Source of the DNA: Schistocephalus solidus
Lineage: Eukaryota > Platyhelminthes > Cestoda > Diphyllobothriidea > Diphyllobothriidae
Assembly (NCBI GenBank): GCA_017591395.1
Contig: WEDG01011821.1
Location: forward strand, 1-64,000
DNA: 64,000 nt
Direction of reading: 5' to 3'
This document shows positions 35,607 through 46,020 of the stretch, piece after piece; position 1 is the first letter of the stretch, and each line of letters starts with the position of its first letter. A program made the translations under genes and the position numbers. A model generated the notes under the pieces. It had not been told where the DNA came from, made no database searches, and saw only the letters and a list, made by a program, of their open reading frames with translations.

Positions 35607-35880
35607 ACGGGCTCGTGGCACAATGTTTAGAGAGTTGGACTTCTGATCAATAGGTCTCGGGTTCGAGTCTCGGTTGGTGTCCCTCCTGGGTTTGAGTATG
35701 ACTGGCTGATGACTAATTAGCTAGAAATGACCATTTCAGTCTCCATTATCTTTGTCGACATTATAAATCTGCCTTGTGCGGCACTATGCGACTCGAGAGT
35801 GAACCCCAAGGCAGAATGAGACGAGGGAGTTCCGTTAGCGCTCGGTGAGCGTTCGTCAGCGAATATCTGTTTTTCTGTTG
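35607..35880 (+). mobile_element. SINE, near full-length, tRNA-derived
   Basis: The best-preserved dispersed copy. The head starts near gggctcgtggcacaatg. The A box TGGCACAATG is at 35616-35625, the anticodon arm ttggacttctgatcaa at 35635-35650 (loop CTTCTGA, anticodon TCT), and the B box GGTTCGAGTCT at 35660-35670. A 44-base A-to-B spacing fits an internal RNA polymerase III promoter. The body contains ggctgatgactaattagcta, gaaatgaccatttcagtctcc, a decayed gctg/ctcgag block and gttccgttagcgctcggtgagcg near the end. The resemblance to tRNA-Arg(UCU) is by eye. SINEs depend on LINE proteins for movement; which LINE served here is unknown. Confidence 0.78.
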
Positions 35881-36850
35881 TGCCCCAGTCGGTTTCTCAT
35901 ACTAGTCAGCATGCTTCTTCCAATAGCTGGAAAATCTTCTCCGGTATTGCTATTTTGATGGAAAAAATGTGGGATATTATTGCCAAAATGTTCAACTTAA
36001 CCTCTACGGCTAAAAATGGAACTTCTCCAATAGCTAACTCTGCTTATGTCTTGTCTATGTAGGAGCTATGTTCAGATCCCGATAGGACCGTAGCCCACGT
36101 CACCGCCTAAGGAAAGAGACAGCAGGGCAGCTTTGGAATAGCTACTAGTTCCCCGGATAAAGGAAATCCGTGGAACCGGGGTTGGTTGAAGTTTAAGATT
36201 GCTTCTACCAGTAGCAACGATAGTAGTTGTATAGAAATAGTTATTGCAACAGCAGCCTCAAACTATGCTCTGCTGCTCGGAATTCGATCTCCCGATGCCG
36301 CTGCTGCGTGTTTTGACTTTACTTGCTCGGGACAAACACACCTGAGACTATGGAGTTGCACAAACAGGAGAACCCTGAACGTCTTAGTCCATGCCACTCC
36401 CCTTTTTGTCGCTACCGCTGCTCCTCTTACGCGTGTGAGCGCACGTCGCTGAATTAATTCATTCCACCGGCATGACACGTGGTGTCTAGGTCGTGTGACT
36501 GCGGCAATGTCGTTCGGGTCATCGTCGCGTGTCGGCACACGCAACAACGCGGTCACGGTCCGTGGCCGCGCGCCGGACCCGGCAGTCACCCCCTTCCCTC
36601 TCTCCCGAGACGAGTCATAATGTGTGCGGAGGATGCGTTAGTACGTTCAGCTCAGCACCTCATCTGAGCACAAACGCACACATGCTTAGTGCTTCAGCCA
36701 GTACCACGCATGCATACGCTCACCCAGCATCCTGTTTGGAGTCCACGTATGGAGAGGTAACATTCCGGGCTGTATGTATAATATCAACAGTACATTTATA
36801 CATCTGTACCATCTCACTTTTGGGAGGCCTGACCCTATAACATTGCCCTT
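35881..36850. other. No gene recognised; CpG-rich patch at about 36420-36620
   Basis: Open frames on both strands at 36186-36667 share a GC- and CpG-rich stretch but show no domain. It could be an unrecognised repeat or a promoter-like patch. No splice-consistent exon was found. Confidence 0.35.
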
Positions 36851-37110
36851 TCTAGCGGCTGCTCAAGGCAGAACGGGATGAGTGAGTTCCGTTAACGATC
36901 GGTGTGCGTTCATCAAGAAATGCCCATATTCCCGACCTAAACCGACAAGACAACGAGCCCATGGCTCAGTGGTTAGTGCCTTGGACATCTGATCAACAGG
37001 TCGCGGATTCGAGCGTCGGGTTGCGTACCACCTGGAGTTAGGCATGACTGTTTGATGACGGCTAATGGCCATTCCAGCCCCCCTTGTCTTTGTCGGCATT
37101 GTTATTCTAA
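36851..37110 (+). mobile_element. SINE tail followed by SINE head (partial tandem dimer)
   Basis: The tail (tctagcggctgctcaaggcag, gagtgagttccgttaacgatcggtg, 36854-36905) comes first. A new head follows with A box TGGCTCAGTGG at 36962-36972, arm ttggacatctgatcaacagg, and B box GGATTCGAGCG at 37005-37015. The body is gactgtttgatgacggctaatggcc and ccccttgtctttgtcggcat. Tail-then-head order is that of two tandem units, the same arrangement as the array at the right end of the window. Confidence 0.78.
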
Positions 37111-37465
37111 TTCCCCTTTCTGCCCGACGAGTTGAAGGAGCCTGTGATGCAGGAGGAGACGCTGCGTTGGTCGCTTTTTGCACTTACCGAAAGACCAAGA
37201 CTTATATCTTTGCATCCAATAGTAAGTGAATTATTTGAGATCGTCTGAATGATGTAGTGTCCGCAAGGCATTTTTATTACGATGACCACGACATCATCGA
37301 TTATTTGCACAATTGCAGGCACCTTCGATTGACCAAGAAGTAGAACATCCTACGCAAGTCCGCAAGCGCGTTAGGTTACTGAGATAGGGTATTCGCACTT
37401 TTAAACTTGTTCACAATATATTTCACTAGGCAATCCGGTGAGGATGACTTGTATGGACGCATAAT

Positions 37466-37802
37466 CAGGACACGGTAATAGGAACGCCCCACCCGCTTAA
37501 CATCGGTGACATTTCGAGAAATGTTGGGAAGGGTAAAAATTCCCTAGGTTAAACCCTAACGCTAACTCTAATATAAAACTGTAACCTTAATGTTAAACCT
37601 ATCCCTACCACGAACATAAACCCTTACAGTAAATACGAACGCAAACATTCACCCTTAACCTAATACTGACCCTTACCCAAACCTCGACCTAAAACCTAAC
37701 CCTAAACTTCGTCCTAACCGTCAACCTAATCCTAAACCTAAGTTCCCCGCCATTGGGCTCAAAGCCACATGCATTACAGGCGTTTCCTGTTCCCTTGTCC
37801 TG
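37466..37802. mobile_element. 337-bp TIR element with degenerate telomere-like core
   Basis: Terminal inverted repeats caggacacggtaataggaac (left) and caggacaagggaacaggaaa (right end, reverse complement). The core from about 37550 to 37740 is a degenerate CCTAAC/CCCTAA-like repeat (aaccctaacgctaac, cctaaaacctaaccctaaac). There is no open frame of note. The same architecture occurs at 30934-31123 and, in the opposite orientation, at 42464-42755. No target duplication was recognised. Confidence 0.65.
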
Positions 37803-38990
37803 ACTAGGCGGCCATACAAGTCATCCTTAGCCAAAAACCTTGTAGATGCTGTCCCAGCAGGTAAGCAAACTGCGTTACGACAATCAGTTTTGTAGGTCCT
37901 GCTAGGAGGATGGTAGGTGCCGTCATTGTCGAATTCCACATGCAGAACACTGATAGGCTGAACTATGTCAATATAAAATTTTACTACATCTAACCACTAA
38001 CTCTTAACAGAAAGCTCGAAAAAGCTGACGAAAACACTCCAGGAAAAGACGGATGCAAGAAGTAAAATCATTGAGCGACGTAGGTATATGCGCCGGATCT
38101 AACTGCTGGTAAAACTGAAAAGTTAAGCGATTACTTTGAATTTTAGCCTATTTTCGTCTTTATATTGTGGGGCGCCGACTGCTACATTATAGCAATCATC
38201 CGCCTTTGTACTTTTGACCCTCAGATTCAATGTAGTGATTCGAGCTTGCCCTCAAACCGTACAGAAGCACCGACTGCCCATGTCCCTTTCTTTTTTTTAT
38301 AAACCAGGTTCCTGCCTTTTATCCGCTTGGGCGTTTTACGTTCGAGTTCTTGGAAATCTTTCGCTAATGACATCTGAGGCAGCCTTAACTTCTTTTATCA
38401 GGTGAAGTTGAACAGTCCGAACCGGACTCCTATTCTCATTCAGTTTTGCATGTTCACCGAGCCCTTGTTTATTTGTTTGCCCAGTAATTTACGCTCCAGT
38501 ACGCCCCAGTAACACAGAAAAGGCGGAAAGTTCGTTCTTTTTTTGAAAGTATCTTGTTTTGCGCATTCTGAGTTAGAAAATTTAACTCAGTTCACGCCAA
38601 AGACGTTGCTTGATCCAGATTACTCAATTGCAACTAGCGAAGCAACCGGGTAGAACCCAAAGTCCATATTGTGAGTAGCAAGCCGCTATTTGGCCCCCGG
38701 AAGGGCCAGCAATCTACTACTAGGCAAAACTCAGTTCTCTTCTAGAAGACCCACCAGTGACAAAAACCCCGTGGGTGAATCGAAAGCACGGGTGTTCACG
38801 GTGGCCCCGCGATAGCCGTCACGTTTGCTTCCAGTCTACTCGATTTTTTGTTTTTGAGTGTGTGCCGGCTTCACGAGGATATGGGGTGCTTACGCTGGTA
38901 AGTGACCTTAGTCACATGAAAAACTTGGCATACAAGGGCTCCTGATTCCATTTCACTACATCAACTGTCCTCGCAGGAACGGAGCTGATG
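37803..38990. other. No gene recognised
   Basis: No assignable domain or repeat. Short open frames only. Confidence 0.4.
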
Positions 38991-39019
38991 TACTTTAATA
39001 ACCGAAAAACGGTCCTGAG

Positions 39020-39465
39020 GTGCAGCCTCGTCAGTTTGTCGACTTGCGATGCATCTACCGCACCCTCTTCTCCCTCCTCACCTGGGCCTGGTGTCATGAA
39101 CACGTCAAGAAGTCCGGAGGTGAGAGAGGGCGCAGGTGGCTGGCCCGGCCGGGGTCGCCCACAGGCGTGCCACCACACCTGGCTTGGATCGCACAGGTTG
39201 GGTGTGCCATAGGGGCCACATTAAGAAGGAGCCATTGCAACCTGACTCTCAGTCCACCAGTCGGCCAATTCACACAAACACACACTGGGCTGACTTCGAA
39301 GTCCGGTTTACCCCATCCATGGATTTTAATGCACTGGAATAGCTTCAAGCCTGTCAGGTTGTTTATAGTGATAAAAATGCGCTTAGCCGTCGATCTAACT
39401 CCCTATTCCCAGACCCCAGCCAGTGTTCACGCCCTTAAGTTGTCTGGGCGCAGCGGCTGACATAG
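39020..39465 (-). mobile_element. RTE 3' UTR fragment
   Basis: Reads in reverse as the RTE 3' module: tgcatctaccgcaccctctt (39049-39068), the purine block complement, gcgcaggtggctggcccggc near 39130-39149, gccaccacacctggcttgg, and ttaagaaggagccattgcaacc near 39220-39245. It extends into the more upstream module to about 39465. The terminal ~60 bases of the element are missing on the left. No coding part remains. Confidence 0.75.
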
Positions 39466-40179
39466 TTAACAACCTTGTCTACGCGTGCCATGTACACGAC
39501 CTGGCACCTCAAGCACAAATACCAGGATTTAACACAATAAGGGTTGAAGGATGATCAAAAAAGAGCTTGTGTTTGTAACCTCGTCATTAACTTGGTGGGC
39601 AATATGACCTTTCTAGTAATTGGACACATCCTCAACGTATGCGAGGACGCGAGACCGAGTAAGTAACTATGAAGCCCTGTAATATTTTGTTGGACAAATA
39701 AACCTCCCGAAAGATCTCTCCTTCGCTCTCTGATTCCATCTCTGCCAATGTGCTTGAGAATGCCTTCAAAACATTAAGTGAATGTCACTCTTCCTATATA
39801 TACCAATCGCAGCGAGATTCTAACAATATATTAGTATTTGAAACACACATCCAGCGACCGTGCCTTCCACAGTACAGAAGTCAATCACTTTGTCCAGAAC
39901 CTGGAGGTCCAAAAATCAACCTTGTCTGAAGATAATCATCCACTGGCTGGATGAGTCTTCGTGATCCATAGTCTGCTTTACCTAACAAAGGGGTACACAT
40001 ATCCGCAAGCCTACAGGCTGTATGAAGTCCTTGCTACGCTTCAGAGTCGAATCAGTCGCTGGTCGCACCTTAGCAATCAACTAAAATTCTAACGATTGCT
40101 TTACATTGAGCTGTGCCCCTAAATTTAGCGTCTAAGCGCATCGCATGCATTTTCGTGCCTTCATTTGTAAAGTAGCTTC

Positions 40180-41020
40180 CATTATTGCTTCTGGAGCCGG
40201 GGAATGTTGACTGAATGCTGTCGGAAAGGATGCAACTTTTGAAGACCGACTTACTCATTGCTCAGTTCACGCATTGTCTCCAGAGTCCAGAGGAAAATGG
40301 ATGCCGTTAATTTAGTCCGAATAACTATCCTACACAAAAAGAGGACTTTGAAATAACAACTGTTGGCTGCTTTGACGAACCTACTTACTAGTCAGCCAGA
40401 GGCTTGGCATGCTTCTGGAAAACACCCGGATACACGACTAGGCTCAGTTTGACCCTGACCTTGATGAATACAGGGGGCATGAATTTGCCGTCTGAAGCAG
40501 ACAGGCCAAAGAGCATCACAGCACAGGATGTTTGGCCTGCAATTTGTAGTTGACATTCTCAGGTACCTCGTTGACCCTCAAGGGGCTTACGTAGTAATCT
40601 GTTCGACTGTTGGACACCGAATCAACCGCGAAGAGATTTTCGTCGGAGTAGAGCGCCCTATGCGGTCCTTTATTAAGGAAGCTGAAGATTCTTTTATTTA
40701 TAGTCTCCTTTCATTCACAGCCTCGGTAACGAGATGATTATTTGTCTTAGGTCTTGACTTAGCCTTCAAGCCCTTGTTCACGACATTCCTGGACGGGTGC
40801 TTCAACAACTGAAGCTCCAAAGCCATTTTCCTCATGCCCCGTACTGGATTGCAACGAATACGATCCTGGATAGCCCTTACAAGATGAGGGGATCGAACTT
40901 TTGTTTTTCCACTACCAGGCTTCCCACCGATGCGGCTGAACTTATTTTACGGTCGATAATTGTGTAAACTGTTGACCTGGCCGTATCCGACTTCGCGGCG
41001 ATGTCTGTTGCTGGAAGGCC
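40180..41020 (-). pseudogene. Mariner/Tc1-superfamily transposase relic
   Basis: Minus-strand blocks in order: a helix-turn-helix part (IAAKSDTARSTVYTIIDRKI, about 40945-41005); RSPHLVRAIQDRIRCNPVRG (about 40835-40900); RKMALELQLL; a catalytic-domain block ALYSDENLFAVD, where YSDE carries the first Asp, near 40620-40655; VNEVPENVNYKLQAKHPV near 40540-40595; and PPVFIKVRVKLSLVVYPGVF near 40425-40485. The C-terminal MSKSVFKSC lies near 40230-40258. The block order and spacing match IS630/Tc1/mariner transposases of the maT-like kind. At least four frameshifts or stops, and loss of a readable second catalytic Asp region, show it is dead. Terminal inverted repeats were not found. The N-terminus looks truncated. 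Confidence 0.72.
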
Positions 41021-41170
41021 TCATTATTTTTATGGCAAAATATTTGAAAAAAATTTCAAAGAAATTTTTATCGTATTGTTACGATGGTATTCTAAAGAAA
41101 AATAGCATAGATTTCAATACAAATATTTTTAAAGAAGCGTGACAAAATATTACGAAAATTACAGTCCCAT
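41021..41170. other. AT-rich tract beside the transposase relic
   Basis: About 150 bases rich in A and T runs (aaatatttgaaaaaaatttc and similar). It could contain the outer end of the mariner-like element, but no inverted repeat partner was recognised on the other side. Confidence 0.35.
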
Positions 41171-41804
41171 AAGGTAATGCGGATGATATGAGATATGAAT
41201 TCATATCACTGAAGGGATAAATAGGCTAGTTTTTTGCTCAAACCCCGACTCTTCTGCTACCTCCTCCAGTGTTCTCATCCTGAAAGAAGATTTCAATTAA
41301 GATCCTGGATAGAGGTCAAGTGGCTGCTTTCTCTTTAGTCCTTGTGAGCTATGGCTTTGCCCTGCCACTACTCTTCCGCATTCCTATGGGCGAACCAAAG
41401 CGTGAAAACCCCGAATGCTTCTCTGGACAGAGGTAGAGAATGAGATGCAGATTTACAAGGTATTACTAAAATTTTGACTGAGTATAAACAATACAATTCG
41501 AAATTTCAGAACTGAACTGCAAACTTCCAGATGTTCACATGAATCTGCTTTCATAATTAAAGACAACAATGAGAGCATAAATATTGCTTCATATTAAATC
41601 GCATGAGAGTGACTCTCAGCGGTGGCCAAACGCATGACGCACTTCAGTTGTTTCCTGCGTCTTTTGTTGTGGATTCCTCGTAGACGGTGGCGTAGCGAGC
41701 AGTGGCGTTACAGACAGTGCAACAGATATGGGAAGAGCCCTGTCGGGCGAGGTTCAAACGTTTGATCAAATGAGCCAAAAGAGCTTGACCCTAAACCTTA
41801 GATA

Positions 41805-41865
41805 TACCATGCCTGGGGTTGGAATATGACTGTTTGATGATGGCTAATAAGTGCGCACCAGATAT
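41805..41865 (+). mobile_element. Short SINE body fragment
   Basis: The segment atgcctggggttggaatatg followed by actgtttgatgatggctaat matches the start of the SINE body at 37040-37070. The sequence before it (ggttcaaacgtttgatcaaatgagcc) may be a badly decayed head. Very short, so only moderately certain. Confidence 0.5.
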
Positions 41866-42463
41866 TCCGACTTCGCCTAGTCTTCCTTGATAACACCCAG
41901 CGACCATGGGTCTTCAGTACACAACCAACCGTCAGGGGGCTAAATCAGCGAGCCCGGGACGAAATGAAACCGGCCTACTCCGCAAAGCAGAATAAACCTG
42001 TGAGCGCCACACTCACGTGGCCCAAATTATTTGTGAATGGCCCATAGGAAGTAAGGTCGCGGTTCAGTTTTACAATGTTTAATCCATTGAGCGAACAGGC
42101 TCAGGTCATCTCGACCAGAATTTTGCAAATGGAGAGTTGACGACAAAACTAAGCTGGAAATACCCCAGCCTAACTTATATAACCGTAAACCAGTGGACAA
42201 AAAGGACTTTTCGTTAGAGTTTGGGCTTCATACGTCATTAAAATCAATGAAAGTGTGTAAAAGAAAGGCATTTCTAGTATAATAATGCTAAATAAATACT
42301 ATATCTTATGCAATTCACTACGAAACTCTTACAATTCCCCAAGAAAACTGTCTTGCTTTTAAATGCTTAGACTCGTAGTCAATTCTTTTTACAGTAAGCA
42401 TAAGTATAGTCCATCAAGTGTTAAAGAAAAACTTGCAAAAAATGAATCATATGGTCCCTTAAG

Positions 42464-42755
42464 CAGGACATGAGATCAGAACCCGTCTGCATTACAGGTG
42501 TATTTGGGCCAAATTCTAGGGAAAATAAGGCTTTGCTTATGGTAAGGGTTGGCTTAAGGGTTAGGTTAAGGATTAGTGTTAAGGTAATTTAGGATTAGTG
42601 TTAACTGTAGGGTTTGCCTTAAGAGTAAGGCTACAGTTTACGTTTCTGTGATAATCAGTGGTGTAGGGTTGAGATATGGGAACATTTATCCTTTCTGGAA
42701 TTATGCGTAGAAGCACCTTAGTACTTGTGCCACGCGCTCCACTCCCTCTGTCCTG
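42464..42755. mobile_element. 292-bp TIR element, telomere-like core, inverted relative to 37466
   Basis: Left end caggacatgagatcagaacc followed by gtctgcattacaggtg resembles the right end of the 37466 element read in reverse (caggacaagggaacaggaaa, then gcctgtaatgc). The right end (reverse complement) is caggacagagggagtggagc. The core at about 42540-42645 is TTAAGG/TTAGG-like (aagggttaggttaaggatta). The ends are more diverged than in the other two copies, so boundaries are less secure. Confidence 0.55.
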
Positions 42756-43445
42756 TATAGGGTTGCAGTTAAGTAAACTTAACAAAAGCTCCAGGCTTGG
42801 ATGGTATTCTAAGTCCATATTCCAGCTCATTCCTAGAACGTCTTGAAGATTCGGCAAAATTAATTGGCTAACAAGATGCTTTTATCTATAAAAATTTAGG
42901 AATGCACCGGAAGGTATCTACAACATACAGTTACAATCTCGATGTTGGGATTAGATAAATAAATAGGCAATCTTAAATGTGAAATGCATCACGAAAGAAT
43001 TGCAAAAAGTTGCTCAGAAATAGCAGCCTCCGGGAATCAATTCCCCAAATCTGCTTTGGTTTTTGAGCGTTTGCACTGTTTGAATGGGAACGCAGAGCGT
43101 TGTACTCAATCTCAAAGTACTCTTTCTTTGCCAAGATAAACAAGTTAGATTCATAATTTCACGCTCTGTTTCTTGTCTAGTTCGTAATTTAGAAAGGCTA
43201 ACAAGAGGGACGGTAACCGTGCAGTTTACCATGCGAATTCTGATTTAACCCAAAAGTTCGTATTGTCTACTACGTTATCTGTGCAACACCATTATCGTTC
43301 TAGCAAAGTTATTTTAATTCGCACTAGGTAACTTCTAGATGCAGGATAATGTACAAGAAATGTGCATTTGAATTCCCGCGCCGAGAATTTGAAAGGTGAC
43401 ACATTTGTTAATTCACTTGATACGCTACACTATATAAGATACTAA
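42756..43445. other. No gene recognised
   Basis: No domain, no assigned repeat; short open frames only. Confidence 0.4.
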
Positions 43446-43449
43446 AATC

Positions 43450-43530
43450 AAACACAAGTCACCGTCCGTGTACCACCATTCTGTGGAGCACACGTTGCTC
43501 ATTGTTGAACTTGACGGTCGAACTGTCGAT
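43450..43530 (+). mobile_element. RTE 3' terminal fragment (about 80 bp)
   Basis: aaacacaagtcaccgtccgtg, then accaccattctgtggagcac, then cttgacggtcgaactgtcga near 43512-43531: the last ~75 bases of the RTE 3' end. Extreme 5' truncation of a new insertion is the usual origin of such stubs. Confidence 0.7.
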
Positions 43531-45430
43531 ACACTATTTCTGTCGTGGTTTCACGAAGGAAGACGGAAGACAAGGGCTATATTTTGCCAACGTCTGGGTG
43601 TCTTGATCCTTGCCTCTTGTACACTTCCGTCAGGTTTTTTCTTGAAAAATCCGTTAATTGTTTCCTGCCATGGTAATTGAGTTTAATCAGGCGGAACTTC
43701 ACACAACTCCCTTGATGAAAAGTCAACACATCTTCTACTGTCTAGCAGTTTGGGTTATGTGACTCTCTGCGAGGTCGCTAAACGGGGCAGGGGATTAAAC
43801 GTAAAATACCCACCAAATTAGTGAACACCGCTCCATATAAAGTATAATATTCACGATCATAGGCAAAAGGGCCTGATATCGTAACAAAACTGGTCAGGCC
43901 TGCATCCAAACCTCAAGTCACCGTGGCCTGGGGTTTGCCTGGTCTGGCTGATACAATGTCTACGACATAAGTTAATATTTCGGTTCCATTCTATCCCACA
44001 AAATGGGGGAAGGTAGAGTCTATGGGGTTAAAAGTGAATTTCAAAACCTTCATTTAGTTTTTGGACGTGACCGATCTTTCTGACTAAGGTAATTCCTTAA
44101 CTCTCCCAAAAGTTAATGGGTTGACTGGTGAGGCAGGCTTCATGCGAAGGGTTTCGTATGAAGAGTGTCAAGAGAACCATGAAATCACAGGAACCTTCCA
44201 CGTCCAAGATTAGATCACAAAGCTGCAATTTACGAAAAGAGGAAGATGGAATGATAGAAAAGTGCCAATAACGGTCAAATGGCCCACATCTGAATGGTGG
44301 AAGACAGTATAGTTGTGGTGGCCTCCGATCGTTAGACGAGCCTTATAACTGATGCGAAGTATTTTATCTTGGATCTTGAAACGGTATGACAATAGCCCTT
44401 GATTCGCTCTGGAGACAGCAATCAGCCCTTCCATATTGGAGTAGTAGCCTTATACAACAAGTCCAGCTCACATTTTTAATTCATTTCAAAAGTTGGTTGT
44501 GCGTTGACGGAAAATAGTGTAAAACTTTTATTATAAAGGAGAGAGGGAATGGGGCAGACCACTGACGGTCCAAAAAGCGCCTATCGGGAATTTTCTAAAG
44601 GTGAGCAGAAAGTCTGGCGGCAATTACTAAAAGGAGCAGAGGAAAATTTGCTTTGTTTATGCAAAAACTAGCTATAACTAATTGTACATTATTTTTTCTT
44701 TGACTGCCCTAGGGACGTCAACAATGTTAAAATACGAGGGCCCACAATGGAGCTCACAGTTCTTCTTTTTGATAACTTGTTCGCGCAGAGAGCAATACTT
44801 GGCGCCGAGTGAGTCACGAGAGAACTGGCAGTGGGCCGCCAATGACAGCAGTTTCCCATATGACCCAGAACAAACATTTTCATCGACATTTCTAGGCACG
44901 CCTTTCCTTCAGCACGGCAGAACGCGGAAAACACACGGAAGGGGACAGCTACTATGACATATCATTACTTCCTTGTCGAACAAATTACCTACGAAACCAA
45001 CAAGGGCGACAGTACATTGAAACGGGCTCGAGGGTTTGGGACCAGATCACGCGTGGAAAATGCCTCTCGGTGAATACATCAGGTAACAGAATTTGGGAAA
45101 TATGTTGTGTAGTTCATATCTAGAGCACACAGTCAATGTAAAAACTTTGTCAACCGGATTAACTCAAGAGGCAGTGAAGAGTAGATAAGACAGCTGATTT
45201 GAGCAGTCCATTTGCATTATTGCACCGGTACTCAAACTGAAAAGACTCGTTCCTATAAAATTTATCTGAGTGGATTCCTTTTTTCCTTGTACAGGCGATA
45301 ATTTACGGTTCAATCTTCATCACCTGCCATCTGATTGATTCTAACTTACCTTTGGTGCGCCGTGAGAGGGAAAATAGAGCAAGGGAGGAATAACTGGGAT
45401 ATGATCCAAAGCTTAATTGGTCACTAAAAA
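43531..45430. other. No gene recognised
   Basis: Open frames on both strands around 44680-44960 overlap but show no domain. No splice pattern or repeat was assigned. Confidence 0.4.
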
Positions 45431-46020
45431 TTCTCACGGCGAAATAAAGCCATGATTGGAAGGGTTGCCGGCAGACAGGCTAAATGCATTTTCCTTCAAA
45501 CTGAAGATCAGACTGTAACGCTTCCTTCTGAAGGTATTTTATGTGGAGACTCCCCTTAAGCAGGAAATAGTAGGCTTCTCATTTAAAGTCTAGTGTGCTT
45601 ACAGGCGGGAACTAGCATCTGTTCCCAGTACAAATTCTTCATTATACTAAACCTGATGCTTTATTACCTATCATCGTGCACTAAAAGCCTGACTTGAAAG
45701 GTGGCCTACTGACTCCATAATTTGGAGTCAAACTGCAATTATTCCTTTTTAATGTGACCTGTATGTAAAACATAGTTTATCGTGCCCGGCTTGTGTGTGG
45801 CACGCGTAGATGGGTAGTTTAACTTTGTCGGCCCCTGCGCCAGATCCGCCTTCGGTCTTACTCACGCTGGGCATCGGGCTCAGGTGGGTGAGGGAGTACA
45901 GTGTGATGAATACTGCGCATGTGTACTATCACTTCAAAAGTAACTCACGCGCAAGCCACAGTCCCTGAGCCCACCTTTCTGTGGAGATCACGATGGACGT
46001 TGTCATTCACGACGATACGC
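45431..46020 (+). mobile_element. Old, diverged RTE 3' UTR copy
   Basis: Two degenerate module starts are visible (taaagccatgattggaagggttgcc near 45448; catcgtgcactaaaagcctgac near 45672). They are followed by ttaatgtgacctgtatg, cgggctcaggtgggtgaggg near 45876, gtactatcacttcaaaag near 45922, and a terminal-like block near 45940-46020. Divergence is much greater than in the other copies, so this insertion is old. About 100 bases at 45550-45650 have no counterpart elsewhere and may be a later insertion. Confidence 0.68.

Noticed and set aside
35608..35680. Functional tRNA-Arg gene
   Set aside because: The A and B boxes are good but the acceptor stem does not pair and the sequence continues into a repeated SINE body.
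36186..36667. Overlapping + and - frames in a CpG-rich patch
   Set aside because: Both strands are open over the same bases, as expected from composition; no domain or exon borders.
37540..37740. Reading the CCTAA-rich stretch as a telomere or chromosome end
   Set aside because: The repeat is degenerate, internal, and bounded by terminal inverted repeats; unique sequence lies on both sides.
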